The notes below the pieces were generated by a model. That model saw only the letters and a program-made list of their open reading frames with translations. It did no database searches and was not told where the DNA came from. Below, one piece after another: positions 19,776-30,440 of a stretch of 64,000 nt of DNA (positions within the stretch are counted from its first letter, which is position 1; each line of letters opens with the position of its first letter). This DNA is from Heloderma charlesbogerti (Eukaryota; Chordata; Lepidosauria; Squamata; Helodermatidae): positions 4,898,001 to 4,962,000 of the forward strand of contig JANEZZ010003061.1 in the NCBI GenBank assembly GCA_026122225.1, written 5' to 3'. The position numbers and the translations under genes are program-made.

Positions 19776-19956
19776 CTGCCTGGAGATGCATGCTTGTGAA
19801 GCGCTGCTGCCTTGCGACCACCGATGCTTCCGCAGTTGTGCAGCTACACTGGGCTCACGAGAGAGTAATTCACCTTTACAGTGACCTCAGTAAGCAGTGA
19901 GAAGCAGAAGCCTGACTGTGGTTTGCGCACTATGTGGACAGCACATTAGCGTAAGA

Positions 19957-20085
19957 CAGGGGTGGGAAACTTGTGGCCCTCCAGATGTTTTGGCCTACAA
20001 CTCCCATAGGCAGCATAGCCAAGGATGAGGGACGAGGAGAATTGTAGGCCAAAGCATCTGGAAGGCCACAAGTTTCCCACCCCTG
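19957..20085. mobile_element. Palindromic hAT MITE (CAGGGGTGGG family)
   Basis: The 129-bp element has nearly perfect ends caggggtgggaaac and gtttcccacccctg. Flanking 8-mers gcgtaaga (19949-19956) and gtataaga (20086-20093) differ by two transitions, compatible with decay of a CpG-containing target. The arms ggccctccagatgttttggc and ggccaaagcatctgg pair. Confidence 0.88.
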
Positions 20086-20093
20086 GTATAAGA

Positions 20094-20350
20094 GAGATAG
20101 AGAGAGCGCACGCGCATAGCTAGGATGGGGGCTTGACAGATGGGCATGGCTTGTGCTATTGTGTTTTAAATGTTCAGTTTGAGGAATTGGTGGTTATATA
20201 CAGTGCAGCCTCGTCAACATTAGGGCTCAAAAGAGCAAGGATTCTCTTGGTTATTTTTCTGATCCTGGCTTTAAAGATGACTCCTTAGTTTTGTTTCACA
20301 GTACCAGACTTTTACAAATTGATTCACAAAATGAAACAGATGATTGCACT

Positions 20351-20389
<39 letters not shown>

Positions 20390-20685
20390 TAAATAAATAA
20401 AATGACTATTACCTGAAGCCAGTCAGGGCCTACAAAACACAGGGTCTTCCCCCCCCCCAAGGATAAAATAGCAGTCTTCATTAGTAATCTTGCACAGTAT
20501 TGGAAAATAAAGATATAAACTGACCCGCCATTACCTCAGTATATATTTTTCATTTTCAACATGTCAAATGTGCTTGTTTCATTTATTCTGTTGCTTTGTT
20601 TTGTCATTGCCCAGAGTTCATGGACAGGCTTATGTTCACTCTGTCATAGTCAACACTGCTTACAAATACAGCCAACAGCCATGCA
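20094..20685. other. Unassigned sequence with TG microsatellite
   Basis: About sixteen TG units lie at 20356-20387. The rest is unrecognised. Confidence 0.5.
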
Positions 20686-20689
20686 GGCT

Positions 20690-20745
20690 CAGGGAGAATG
20701 GGAGTTGTAGTCCAACATGTCTGGAGGGCACTAGGTTGGGGAAGG
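20690..20745. mobile_element. Half of a palindromic hAT MITE
   Basis: Only one arm remains: gaatgggagttgtagtccaa, then ctggagggcactaggttggg. Confidence 0.55.
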
Positions 20746-20763
20746 CTAGTCTGGACCTTAGAG

Positions 20764-21074
20764 CAGGGGTGGGGAATGTATTTCAGCCTGAAGGCGAAAC
20801 TCAGTTTCAGAGAACCTCTCAGGGGCATCATTTTAGTGATGCCCCCGAGAGTCACCAAAAATACCAGCAGATTGTCACTTAAAGCTCTTACTGCCAGTAA
20901 ATAAGCCTTAGGAGAGGCATCTAAACCACTTATAATGGGTGGAAAACACTGCACAAAAGACGAGAGACTACCAAATGATCAGCAGTCAAGGGGAAGGGGG
21001 TGGGACTCTGGATGACCAGACTGGGACCCAGGCAGGCTGGATTTCTCCCATGGGCCTGAGGTTCAAGTCCTCTG
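20764..21074 (+). mobile_element. hAT MITE (CAGGGGTGTTGAAC family R), 311 bp
   Basis: Ends are caggggtggggaat and ttcaagtcctctg. Flanking 8-mers ccttagag (20756-20763) and ccttaaag (21075-21082) match at 7 of 8. The body has the family blocks tttcagcctgaaggcgaaac, aaagctcttactgccagtaa and aagccttaggagaggcatct. Other members: 24814, 25658, 27207 (minus), 40181 (minus), 54400 and 58883. Confidence 0.88.
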
Positions 21075-21134
21075 CCTTAAAGGTCTTCAGTCTAATTTCA
21101 GATTTTAAAAGTAAGTTGGAGTAGTCCATTAGTC

Positions 21135-21430
21135 CTCAGCCACTGGGTTGGGATGCACTACCCAATCACAGCCTGATCCAAGGTGGGTTGCAACAGTAGT
21201 ACCACCAGAATAATATATGATGAGGGCGCAATCCTATGCATGTTTAGACAGGAAAAAGTCGTGCAATTCCAAGCATGCCCCAGCCAGCCTGGCATTGCAG
21301 GAATTGTAGGACTTTTCCCTGTCTAAACATGGATAGGATTCTGCCCTATATTAATTAAGAAGTGGGTCCCTACGTACATGATTGGACGAAAAGGTGGCTC
21401 CCAGATCTGAAAAGTCTGAAGACTACTGGT
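21135..21430 (-). mobile_element. hAT-like relic split by a palindromic MITE
   Basis: On the minus strand the parts read cagtagtcttcagacttttc, ggagccaccttttcgtccaa, then, beyond the insert, ggtagtgcatcccaacccag. The insert at 21223-21347 separates them. The terminal cagtagtcttcag resembles hAT ends; a target duplication was not established. Confidence 0.5.
21223..21347. mobile_element. Palindromic MITE (AGGGCGCAATCCTATG family U)
   Basis: The 125-bp element has ~29-bp inverted ends, agggcgcaatcctatgcatg plus tttagacag, facing the mirror image ending attctgccct. The centre is cagccagcctggcattgc. Similar palindromes are at 24280, 37380 and 56903. Flanking 8-mers atatgatg and atattaat match at only 5 of 8. 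Confidence 0.8.
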
Positions 21431-21435
21431 GCGGG

Positions 21436-21905
21436 TGACTACAAGTAACACTTATCTATGTAGAAATATTTGGGGTTTGGTTTTAAACTCGTTTAAGTCA
21501 GATCAGGTTATCTGAACAAGTGAGAGGAAAGAACGGGGAGTTTCTACTTGCCTCACCCAACACCGTGCGCCTCGGTCTGGTTTTATTCTGTGGCTGCTCC
21601 ATCATGGTCCTTCCTTTCCAGAGGGGCACTCACAGTCACGCTGGCATATCCACACTGGTGGTGACACTCTGGGCTGGCGAAGGCAGCCAGAGCTCGCTTC
21701 TGCTGCCAAACCGCCGAAGCTGCTGGCACAACTGGCAGCTTTGGAAAAGTTAAAGAAAAAATAGGGAATAGGCTCCTACCACTCACTCACTGGCTCTTGG
21801 CCTGTCAAGCAAGCAATGATGAAAAGGAGAAAAAGTAGCAACAGCAGCTGGTGACAATGGCGGTGAAGAGGTAGACTCACCAAGGGAGGAGGCCCATTGA
21901 GGGTG
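21436..21905. other. Unassigned sequence
   Basis: Nothing recognised; the open frame at 21520-21753 has no coding features. Confidence 0.3.
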
Positions 21906-22109
21906 CCTTATTTTATTTATTTATTCATTTCATTTCTATACCACCCAATAGCCAAAGCTCTCTGGGCGGTTCACAAAAATTAAAACCAAAGAGCACACAA
22001 TAAGACAACATAAAATATATAAAACATTAAAACCATAGTATAACAACACAACCAGAATAAAACCTAGCAGCAATGCAGGGATTTAAAATGCAGATTTAAA
22101 ACAGCAAAG

Positions 22110-22406
22110 CTAAATGTCTAGAAAGCTAAAATGCTGGGAAAATAAAAAGGTCTTCACCTGGTGCCGGAAGGAATACAATGTAGGTGCCAGGCGAACCTCA
22201 CTAGGGAGCTCATTCCACAGCCTGGGTGCCACAGCAGAAAAGGCCCTCCTCCTAGTAGCCACCCAACTCACTTCCTTTGGCAGGGGCTCACGGAGAAGGG
22301 CCACTGAGGATGATCTTAAGGTCTGGGCAGGCACATATGGGAGGAGGCGATCCTTCAGATAACCTGGCCCCACTGCTAGCCAGTGCAGCTGGAAACATAC
22401 TTGCAT
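22110..22406 (-). pseudogene. L2 ORF2 C-terminal fragment
   Basis: The frame reads QLHWLAVGPGYLKDRLLPYV, RRRAFSAVAPRLWNELPSEV and FRHQVKTFLFSQ, typical for the end of L2 ORF2. The 80-bp gap from the preceding fragment and the short distance from HWLAVGP to YLKDRLLPY indicate an internal deletion. Confidence 0.82.
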
Positions 22407-22483
22407 AATATGAGCTCATTGGCCAGTCCCTGTTAACAGTCTTGCTGCCCTATTTTGGACTAGCTGAAGTTTCCAGACCATTT

Positions 22484-22834
22484 TCAAAGGCAGCCCCACA
22501 TATAATGCATTATATCCAGACGAGAAGTTATCAGAGCATGGATAACTGTAGCTAGCCTATCTGTGTCCAGATAAGGGCGTAGTTGGTATACCAGCCTAAG
22601 CTGATAAAAAGTGCTCCGTGCCACTGAGTTCACCTGTGCCTCAAGTGACAGTTCTGGGTCCAAAAGCACCCCCAAACTACGAACGTGATCCTTCAGGGGG
22701 AGTGCAACTCCCTCCAGAACAGGTTGAATATCACCTAGCCGGGCAGACGAACCACCCACTAACAGTGCCTTGCCCAAGCGCCCTCCAAAATCTGGAGCTG
22801 GCACTGCTCTTTGTCCTGTTTCCATGGGAACCAA
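22484..22834 (-). pseudogene. L2 ORF2 fragment, post-polymerase region
   Basis: The frame reads DHVRSLGVLLDPELSLEAQV and YQLRPYLDTDRLATVIHALI, then TSRLDIM. This is the region after the reverse transcriptase core in L2-type elements (LGV.LD...). The fragment ends near HYMWGCL with a stop, and the usual RLDYCNALY motif is altered. Confidence 0.8.
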
Positions 22835-22839
22835 GAAAA

Positions 22840-23505
22840 GGGGTGAGACTGGTAACAGGAACTCACTGTTTGGTCTGAAATCCCTTCCTCATCACAGGTC
22901 TGGGATCAAGAATGTAGAGAAGCTTTCACTGTACCAGAGCAGAGTTAAGCAAGTGAAAGGATCGCTCCAGAAGAAAGCAGCATCCAGAGTGGAGCTCTCT
23001 TCATGTTTTGCCATACCTACCCTCAAGTGAGAGCCATGCAGGAGCCTTCTTTAACCAACCCTGTCTGCCCTTACCCTTCTTGGTGGATCCCCATGTGGCA
23101 GCCTCCTGCTCCAGACAGCCTTCTTCAGAGCAGGACCAGTGAAGGTACTGAAGCTTAGGGAAAGACTCTGAATGAGAGGCCAGGAGAGTTATGTTAAGCA
23201 GCGCTGCCCTTTCTCAAACTGTTCATCTTGCTGTAAGCTAGCAAAACAACTTAGCTTTAGCTGTGCTGTTTCCCCGAGGCAGTGCCTTAACTAGCCCAGG
23301 ATCTCTTCTGCTAACCCTTCATAATCCTAAATAAACTTGGCAGAGGACGGCTTGTTTCAGGTGGGAACTGTCATTGTGTTTCAGATTCTCCATTTGGATT
23401 CTTACAAATCAAAATCAGGACTAATCATTTTTACACAAACACTTTGCATTCTGCTGAATGGCGATGCAGAAGCATTCCCAAGAGTGATCAGTCTGGAGAT
23501 TATTA
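22840..23505. other. Unassigned sequence
   Basis: No gene or element is recognised. Confidence 0.3.
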
Positions 23506-23511
23506 GTCTGG

Positions 23512-23884
23512 TCTAAAATCAGTTTTGCTGCTTTCGTTCCATCATCCACCAGCGACAGAATTGGATTTCGTTTCCAATTTTTTTCCTTTTTTTTCCGTTT
23601 GCACATGCAAAAATACACAAATTCCCCCAAAATGTGCAACTCCCCCCCCCCATGTGAATTTCCATGCTTTGGTCTATGGGGGAAATGCGCATTTTCTGCC
23701 TTTGTGTGTGTGTGTATTTTAGTATGATGATATTTATGCAAAATTCCTGAAGGTTAGAAAAATGGTCCACAAGTCCACAAAATCCACCCAACAGGGGAAA
23801 AGCTGGTCCACTGCGGAATCAGCAAGTTGGATTCATAGAAATCCAAACTCATTTGGTTCTGTTGTGGATTTGTCCAACACCCCT
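23512..23884. mobile_element. Ac-type hAT non-autonomous element, 5' end lost
   Basis: It aligns block by block with the complete element at 27513-27924: gttccatcatccaccagcga, gcaaaaatacacaaattccc, atccaaactcatttggttct, and the right end tgtccaacacccctag. The left end is not recognisable. Confidence 0.7.
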
Positions 23885-24117
23885 AGTCTGGCCTTCTTTA
23901 TGCTGCAAGTAGAATGGGAGTCAAGGCATTAAACATGTACTCCATTGGAAGGTCAATTGACATGCAACTGTTCACTTATTCACTCTCAAGTCTGCCTAAA
24001 GATCAAATAAGTGATTGATAATCTAGCCATAGATTAGCCAGGTAGCTCCATGGCGATCCTGCTATAAATTCCCATTTCGAGGAATGGGAAACAACAGGGA
24101 TCCGATTCAATTTGATA

Positions 24118-24118
24118 T

Positions 24119-24150
<32 letters not shown>
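24118..24150. repeat. ATT trinucleotide microsatellite
   Basis: About eleven uninterrupted ATT units, followed by tttctatactgcttaatata, which resembles a decayed L2 tail on the minus strand. Confidence 0.9.
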
Positions 24151-24151
<1 letters not shown>

Positions 24152-24279
24152 TTCTATACTGCTTAATATATTAAAATATCTACGCAGTTCACATTAAAAT
24201 ATTCTCTTTTTTTATCCCAAAACTGGGAAACATGGGGTCTACTAGAAATGGAGAGACCTTAAAACCTGCAAACTAATGT

Positions 24280-24385
24280 AGGGTACAGTCCTATGCACAC
24301 TGAGACAGAAAAAAGTCTTACAACTCCCAGCATTCCTCAGCTAGATGTGCTGGGAATTGTAAGCCTTTTTTCTGTCTCAGCGTAG
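24280..24385. mobile_element. Palindromic MITE (family U)
   Basis: The arms agggtacagtcctatgcaca plus ctgagacagaaaaaagtctt face aagccttttttctgtctcag. The right end beyond cagcgtag is degraded. Confidence 0.72.
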
Positions 24386-24389
24386 CTGG

Positions 24390-24805
24390 TCATCTTTTCT
24401 TTTGTTTTCTTTCTTCTTTTGCAGTGCACATTACTGAAAATGATGTTGAAAACATCAAAGCCTGTCAGTTTTCCTGCATTTTGTTCCTGTACAGACCTCA
24501 GTATGAAGTCACTGCCTCGATACTGTTTGCACGAACAACTTAAAGAATATTAAGTCATATTTTGATTCGTTCCCCCAAACACAGTCCTCCAGAATAAGCC
24601 TTATCTGCATCACCCTAGCTCACCTTCCCTGCACCTTCACTATCATCTGACTCTCCACCTATCACATTCCTACTAACCACTGTCCATCCTTGATCTCTCC
24701 CCACACATCTCTCCCCAGCAGGTCCAGCGTCAGCACCTGGAATATTGGGGTAAATGATGGGGCTCATGAATTGCAGAATGCCTACTGGGGCTGCTGCCAT
24801 CCTCT
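24390..24805. other. Unassigned sequence
   Basis: No structure is recognised. Confidence 0.3.
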
Positions 24806-24813
24806 CTTTAAAC

Positions 24814-25167
24814 TAGTGGTATTCAATTTTGGAGAAGCTCTCAGGGGTTGCATTGTAGTGATGTGTGGAGCCAAAGACAAAAGGGGGTGTGGGAAAAATA
24901 CCCACACACACATACCAAAAATGCCAGCATATTTTATCTTAAAGCTCCTACTGCTACTAAGCCATAGGAGAGGCATTTCAAACTTTTCGAATAAGGGGGT
25001 GGGGAAGAAACATGCAAGAGCTGAGAAAACACCAAATAATCTGAAGTTGGGGGTAAGGTGGTAGGGCAGGGAAAAGGGGGCGTGGCCATCTGGTGAACCT
25101 CAGACGGCCGGATTAGAACTCCAGGCGAGCCAGTCTTGGCCCATGGGCCTGAGGTTCAACACCTCTG
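24814..25167 (+). mobile_element. hAT MITE (family R), 354 bp
   Basis: An exact 8-bp duplication ctttaaac lies at 24806-24813 and 25168-25175. The ends tagtggtattcaa and ttcaacacctctg are inverted. It contains gctctcaggggttgcattgt, aaagctcctactgctactaa and aagccataggagaggcattt. Confidence 0.92.
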
Positions 25168-25365
25168 CTTTAAACAATATCTTGTTTGGGGTTTCAGCTA
25201 GTACTGCACTGCAACAAAGATGGGCAGTGATGCTCAGCAGAGAAGCTGTAGCAGCTGCCACAATCATAATTTCCTGGGACAGGGTGCTGGCAGTGGGGGG
25301 CATGCCCAGGGCCCCCTCAAACCTGGCAGCCCAGTCCTCATTATGTTAATTGTAAATCCTCTAAA

Positions 25366-25502
25366 CTGGGGATGGGGAACATCTGGCCCTCCAGATGTTT
25401 TTGCTCTCCAACTTCCATCAGCCCCAGGCAGCACCACTAATGGCCATATGTGATGGGAGCTGTAGTCCAACAGTATCTGGAGAGTCACAGGTTCCCCGTC
25501 CC
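25366..25502. mobile_element. Palindromic hAT MITE (CAGGGGTGGGGAAC family)
   Basis: The 137-bp element starts ctggggatggggaac and ends ggttccccgtccc. Flanking 8-mers cctctaaa (25358-25365) and actctaag (25503-25510) match at 6 of 8. Confidence 0.8.
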
Positions 25503-25657
25503 ACTCTAAGCTATGAGTATTGCCATGATTTAAAGAAGTCTGTAAATCAAATCCAAGTTCATGTCTGGTTTTGTTGACAATTTCCGTTTGAGGAACCCCC
25601 ACCAAACCCACATGCACGCTGTTTAAGCTCCCCGGAAGTTTAAAAAATGATATAGGG

Positions 25658-25989
25658 CAGGGGTCTTGAGACTCTTTCATCCCAAGGGCCAAATTCCATT
25701 TCAGACAATCTCTCAGGGGACACATTCCAGTGGTGGGTGGGGCTGAAGGCAAAGGGGGAGGGGCCAAAGGCCAAGGGATGGGGCCAAAAATTTTTAGCTT
25801 AAAGCTCTTACTGCCAGTAGGTACTAAGCCTTAGGAGAGGCATTCCATTTATAATGGGTGGGAAATGCACAACAGCTGGGGAACCACCAAATGTTCTTTG
25901 GTGGTTGGGAGAAAGCTAGTGGGGTAAGGGAAGGGAACATCTGGGAAAACCTGGACTGGGGCCCCAGGCAAGCCAGATCTGCGCCCCTG
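25658..25989 (+). mobile_element. hAT MITE (family R), 332 bp
   Basis: The ends caggggtcttgag and ctgcgcccctg are inverted. Flanking 8-mers atataggg (25650-25657) and gtataggg (25990-25997) match at 7 of 8. The interior carries the family landmarks. Confidence 0.9.
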
Positions 25990-26084
25990 GTATAGGGTTT
26001 TGCACAACGGATGGTGAAAGTGAAACTGGCAGGCAAACACACGTTCTAACGTCACTGACCAGTCTCAAAATACAAATGAAAGAA

Positions 26085-26335
26085 TCCCCTTCTGCAACAT
26101 GAACCTGACCGAACTGTGTGGTCATCTTTGGAGGCCCTCCTCCTCCATGTTCCCAGCTCACCATCTGAAAGTAGGGGGTTGGTGCCTGAAGAAAAGGCCT
26201 TCTTGGTCGAGGCACCCCATCTGTGGAATGACCGGTGTCCCTGATTGTTCTCATGCTGAGCCCACCTCTTACTCACACCTCCAACAATTTGACAATGTTT
26301 TTAAACCCAGAGATTTTTGTTTGAGGGGGAATTCA
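26085..26335 (+). mobile_element. L2/CR1-like LINE fragment
   Basis: The plus strand reads aaaaggccttcttggtcgag and caccccatctgtggaatgac, corresponding to KAFLVEAPHLWND. This is the conserved motif near the end of L2-type ORF2. Boundaries are uncertain. Confidence 0.55.
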
Positions 26336-26339
26336 TTTG

Positions 26340-27200
26340 CCCAAGCCAACCCTGGGGACTCCTTAACCCACTCCCTAAGATTAATAAGGAAAAAAAAGTC
26401 TGGTGGAAAAGGCTTCACATGGGTCAGAGGGATGACTTTTGCCTGAGGCTTCTGCAATCAGAATCTGTCCATTCTCAGCTTGCACTGTTGCTATACTCCT
26501 CACATGCATAAAGATGGACTGCTCTGAAAATCTCAGAAAAACAGAGCTGGCATTGATCAGCAAGGCCACACAAATATTGTCTCTTTTAATGATCACTGCG
26601 CTTTCATTCTGTGTTATCAGCTCTTGAAAACATGTTTGTTCTTGGCCAAGGTGAAGGTCTGCTTCTGCATTTCTTTAAATATCTATCTATTTTAAATGTT
26701 GTCCTTTTACCTGGCAAGCAAACTTATTAAAAACCTAGATTGGAACTTGTATAATAGATACATAATATATAAGGAACATGAATTATTTTTAGAACAGGGG
26801 TATGGGGACCTGCATCAAGAGCTGTTTTCATAGTATCAAAGACAGCGGGCTCATAAGAAAGGAGAACACTACAAATAAGAACCACGCAACCATCCTATTC
26901 AATGCCTTCCGTTATATTACTAACAATGATTTTCTTTTAAAAGTTGTAATCTGGAAGAGGAATACTGTCACATTCCTTTATCTGTCCAACCCATCCTTTG
27001 GGGCAATTAAAAGCTTACTTTATGCCATAATTTTACATTAATACACCAACAGGGTGGTTAAAACCTACAGTGATCCATGCTTGAGTAAACTCCAGGTTGG
27101 AGAATTGTAACACGTTATATGTGGGGCTGCCATGGGGAATGCTTCAGAAGCTCAAATGGTTCAGATTACAATTCAGCTTCCAAGATTCTGACTAGTTTAT
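26340..27200. other. Unassigned sequence, 0.85 kb
   Basis: No repeat or gene is recognised. Confidence 0.3.
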
Positions 27201-27206
27201 CTAGAT

Positions 27207-27365
27207 CAGGGGTGCAGAAACCCACGCATAAGGATCAAATCCAGCTCTCCACAGTTCCCCAGATGGCCATGCCCCTTCTCCCACAACCACCAATCGTTTG
27301 GTGGTTTTCTTGCTTTGGGGCAGTTTCTTTCCCTTTTCTAAAAGCTTGAAATGCCTCTCCTAAGC
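27207..27365 (-). mobile_element. hAT MITE (family R), truncated
   Basis: Only the terminus caggggtgcagaaaccc, then ccacaaccaccaatcgtttg and ttgaaatgcctctcctaagc are present, in reverse order relative to 20764. The other half is missing. Confidence 0.75.
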
Positions 27366-27512
27366 TGGAACTAGATGGACTTGGTCTGATCTAGTAAGGT
27401 GATTATTGTGCTCATACCTTAAGTGGGTCCTGTGTTGCAGGTGTGAGTCAGAAAAGCATCATGTCACTGGGAAGTTCGAAGGTGACTGGTGTATATGGGG
27501 TTGGATGCAGAC

Positions 27513-27924
27513 TAGGGATGTATGGATTGTGCAAAATTTGTTCCATCTCTGTTTCACAGATTGCCAGGTGCCTTTTGTTCCATCATCCGCTCATTGACAG
27601 AATCAGATTTGTTTTCATTTCTGAATTTGTGTGAATGTGAATTTGTGCAAATTCCCATCTGCAAAAATACGTAAATTCCCCCCAAATGTACATTTTCGCA
27701 CTTTAGCCTATGGGGAAAATGTGCCTTTTGGGCTGGGTTTTTTCATTTTTGTCTATTTTTCTATGACAAAATTTGCACAAAATTCCCAAAGATTAGAAAA
27801 GAGGTCTGCAAGTCTGTGGAATCCACCTGACAGGGAAAAAGCCAGTCCGCTGCAGAATCCACAGGCTGGATTCATAAAAATCCAAACTCATTTGGTTCCA
27901 TTGTGGATTTCTCCAACATCCCTA
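27513..27924. mobile_element. Ac-type hAT non-autonomous element, complete
   Basis: The 412-bp element starts tagggatgtatgg and ends ctccaacatcccta. Flanking 8-mers atgcagac (27505-27512) and atccagac (27925-27932) match at 7 of 8. It has no transposase. The diverged copy is at 23512-23884. Confidence 0.88.
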
Positions 27925-27927
27925 ATC

Positions 27928-28038
27928 CAGACTCAGTCATTATTTAATCCTATTGAAATGAATGGCACAAGTTAGTGATGTTTAGTGAAGTTAAGCCCCA
28001 TTCATTTCAGTTGGACTAAACTGTGACAAACTGAGTCT
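27928..28038. mobile_element. Short palindromic MITE-like repeat
   Basis: The termini ccagactcag and ctgagtctgg are inverted and enclose arms around ttgaaatgaatgg and ccattcatttcag. The interior resembles 39722-39836. Its left edge abuts the element at 27513. Confidence 0.65.
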
Positions 28039-28039
28039 G

Positions 28040-28761
28040 GACCCAACCCACCGGATTTCCCATAGTTTTTTATTTTAAAAAAAGATCTTCGGTGCAAAAT
28101 CCTAGAAACTTCACGGCTTAGACACTCTAATGCTTTAAGAGGTTTTTGGATCACATGGACATTCCTTACAGCTTAGGAGAAAAAGAGCAACAGGATACTG
28201 GAGGATATGATTCCTGTTCTTTTATACAGCTAAATTCAGGTTAATGTTGAAGATTATAGGTGAATGAAAGCATAATATATATCGAATGGTTTCAAAGAAC
28301 TAAGGGAGCAAAAAGAGGTGCAAAACGCAGCTATTAAGGAATTTTCAAAATATTATTCAATGTCTCTTGGCAGCAGAAAGAAAACCTCATTAACCGAAAA
28401 GCACTCATGATAAAAGAACCAGCAGCAGCTTAACTTACCAGTATTACTGTCATTAAAGGAGTTAATTATCAGTATACATCATATTCACTTAATTTTTTTT
28501 TTGTGCCACCTCTGCTAATAAAGAAATGAAACAGTCCAGAACAACGCTTCCTTAAACAAAGAGATAGTTAGCATTCAGAGAAGTTCATAGTTGGGTGCTC
28601 CTTTCAAAAATAGTTTATAGATATAATTACGGCTGCAAAGCCAAATTGCTGACATCAAAGGGAAATTGCAGCAACTTCTAAAATTATTATCTTGCATGGA
28701 CTGTATAATAGCATAGGTCTCTGTAACCCAAAGAAGCAGTTACAAGTGTAGGACACAGATT

Positions 28762-28797
<36 letters not shown>

Positions 28798-29750
28798 CTG
28801 TCCCATGGGAGTTGAGGGGAAAAGGTTGCTGAACTATTTGTTGAGCTGGCCAGAAGCATCTTTGGAAAAATGCTTTTGATTTATCCTTCTTGGCAATCTT
28901 GGCAGAGAGTGATAGTTGGAAGATTACTCTTCCCTCCACAATATTAAGGAAAATGACAAGGAAATAATAGTGTTATTGAAGCTATGTGTGGATAAGAACT
29001 TAGAAGCTTCATGGGCATAAAGGCAGGCTTTAAATGAAATATGGATAATAGCCTACAACATTCGAAACATCAGGCAAAGAGGAAAGGGGATGGAACACAT
29101 GACCATACTACAGGTTAAAGACTGATTACACTATTCAGTCAAAACATCCTAAGAGGAGGGTTATTTGCCTGGACACATTTCACTTTACAATGCAGAAAAG
29201 AGAAATATTGGTAAAATGTAAAAAAAAGAAAGAAAGAAGCTGACACACAAATCATGCTAACAACTTGAAGACAATGTATTTGCAAACAAATGCATCCTGA
29301 CACCTTATATTCTTTTTTCCCCTACCATGGAATTGGCGTGTCTGTGATTAATTGTGCAAAACAGACTCAAAATGTTCTAGTGCACTATGCATAATCCCAG
29401 CCAAGGTCAAATGTGGCTTTCTAATCTGAGGAAGTATTACTTTCCAAAACAACTTGTAACATCACAGCGCTGACTCTTTCCTTCAAATATGGATCCTACA
29501 CAGAATCCACAGCATTGGCGCTGTTGTTACAGGGAGGAGCAGTAGCCTAAACAAAGGCTTTTAACATTGGTCAGAGTATTTATTATTTGCATGACACATT
29601 GAAGGGTGCTATGTTTTCCAACCTATCCCTCATTCATTTCGCTTTTGCACCCACTTTCCATATGGAATGGCAGAGAAATATGCTATGCGATGAGCTTACT
29701 TTGAACCTAGATCACCTAGGTCTCTTTTCCAAAATTGTGATAGAGAATGC
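28040..29750. other. Repeat-poor sequence, 1.7 kb
   Basis: Apart from a CA microsatellite at 28765-28795, I see no transposon ends or LINE remnants. The composition is AT-rich and free of stop-poor frames. It is a candidate for ordinary unique intergenic or intronic sequence. Confidence 0.45.
28765..28795. repeat. CA microsatellite
   Basis: About fifteen uninterrupted CA units. Confidence 0.92.
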
Positions 29751-29758
29751 ACATAAGA

Positions 29759-29894
29759 CAGGGATGGGCTACTTGTGGCCCTCCAGATGTTTTGGCCTAC
29801 AACCCCCATCATTCCTCACCATTGGCTATGCTGGCTAGGGCTGATGTGGGCTGTAGACCAAAACATCTGGAGGGCCACCAGCTGTCCACTCTTG
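29759..29894. mobile_element. Palindromic hAT MITE (CAGGGGTGGG family)
   Basis: Starts cagggatgggctacttgtgg with arms ggccctccagatgttttggc and ccaaaacatctggagggcca. The right end is mutated (cactcttg) and no duplication is visible. Confidence 0.78.
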
Positions 29895-30440
29895 AAAGGG
29901 TATGGAAGGGCCAGACCAATATTTTGTCAGAGTTTCACTAATAATCCCCTCCCATCTCCACTCACAGGATCCCCATTGTCAGAAACACCTATGCAAACCA
30001 GAAATTGCCCTGCGATGAATAAGAATTTTACTTTTGCTCAGAAAACATGAGAGCATGCCCTGTTCAAAGCCCCAAAGGCGATCACAAGCATTTGTCTGCC
30101 AAAAATGTTTGCAAATTGCCAGGCGTGTGCTCATTGTGGATTTGCACAACTTTCTCAGTTGATTTTTGTGCAAATTGTCTAATTTGCGCAAACTTCTCCC
30201 TGCAGACTGAAAGCTCCACTTTAGTCTATGGAGGAGCGTTGTCTGAATCTGGGGGAAATTGTGCAAATTTCACATTCGGCCACTGCTTGATTCACAGTTT
30301 TCTCATTTGCACAGCATGAGCAGTGATCACAAATGCAATTCGGAATCTGGCATGAGACGAATGGTGAGAAAACGTTCGGAGAATCCTAGCCATCTTGAAC
30401 CTCGCTCATTTACCCATCCCTCCCTGTGTTCTCCATCTGG
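29895..30440. repeat. Possible Ac-type hAT relic
   Basis: Repeated gcaaattg, gcacaa and tttgca blocks and a right-hand acccatccctccct resemble the interior and end of the 27513 type. No left end or duplication was found. Confidence 0.3.

Larger units (their letters stand above)
21908..22834 (-). mobile_element. L2 LINE, 3' 0.9 kb
   Basis: On the minus strand, ORF2 carboxy coding sequence (22834 down to about 22140) is followed by the 3' region with gaaccgcccagagagctttg and an AAAT tail at about 21910-21935. It is the longest L2 copy in the window. It is 5'-truncated and has lost all polymerase boxes. Confidence 0.85.
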
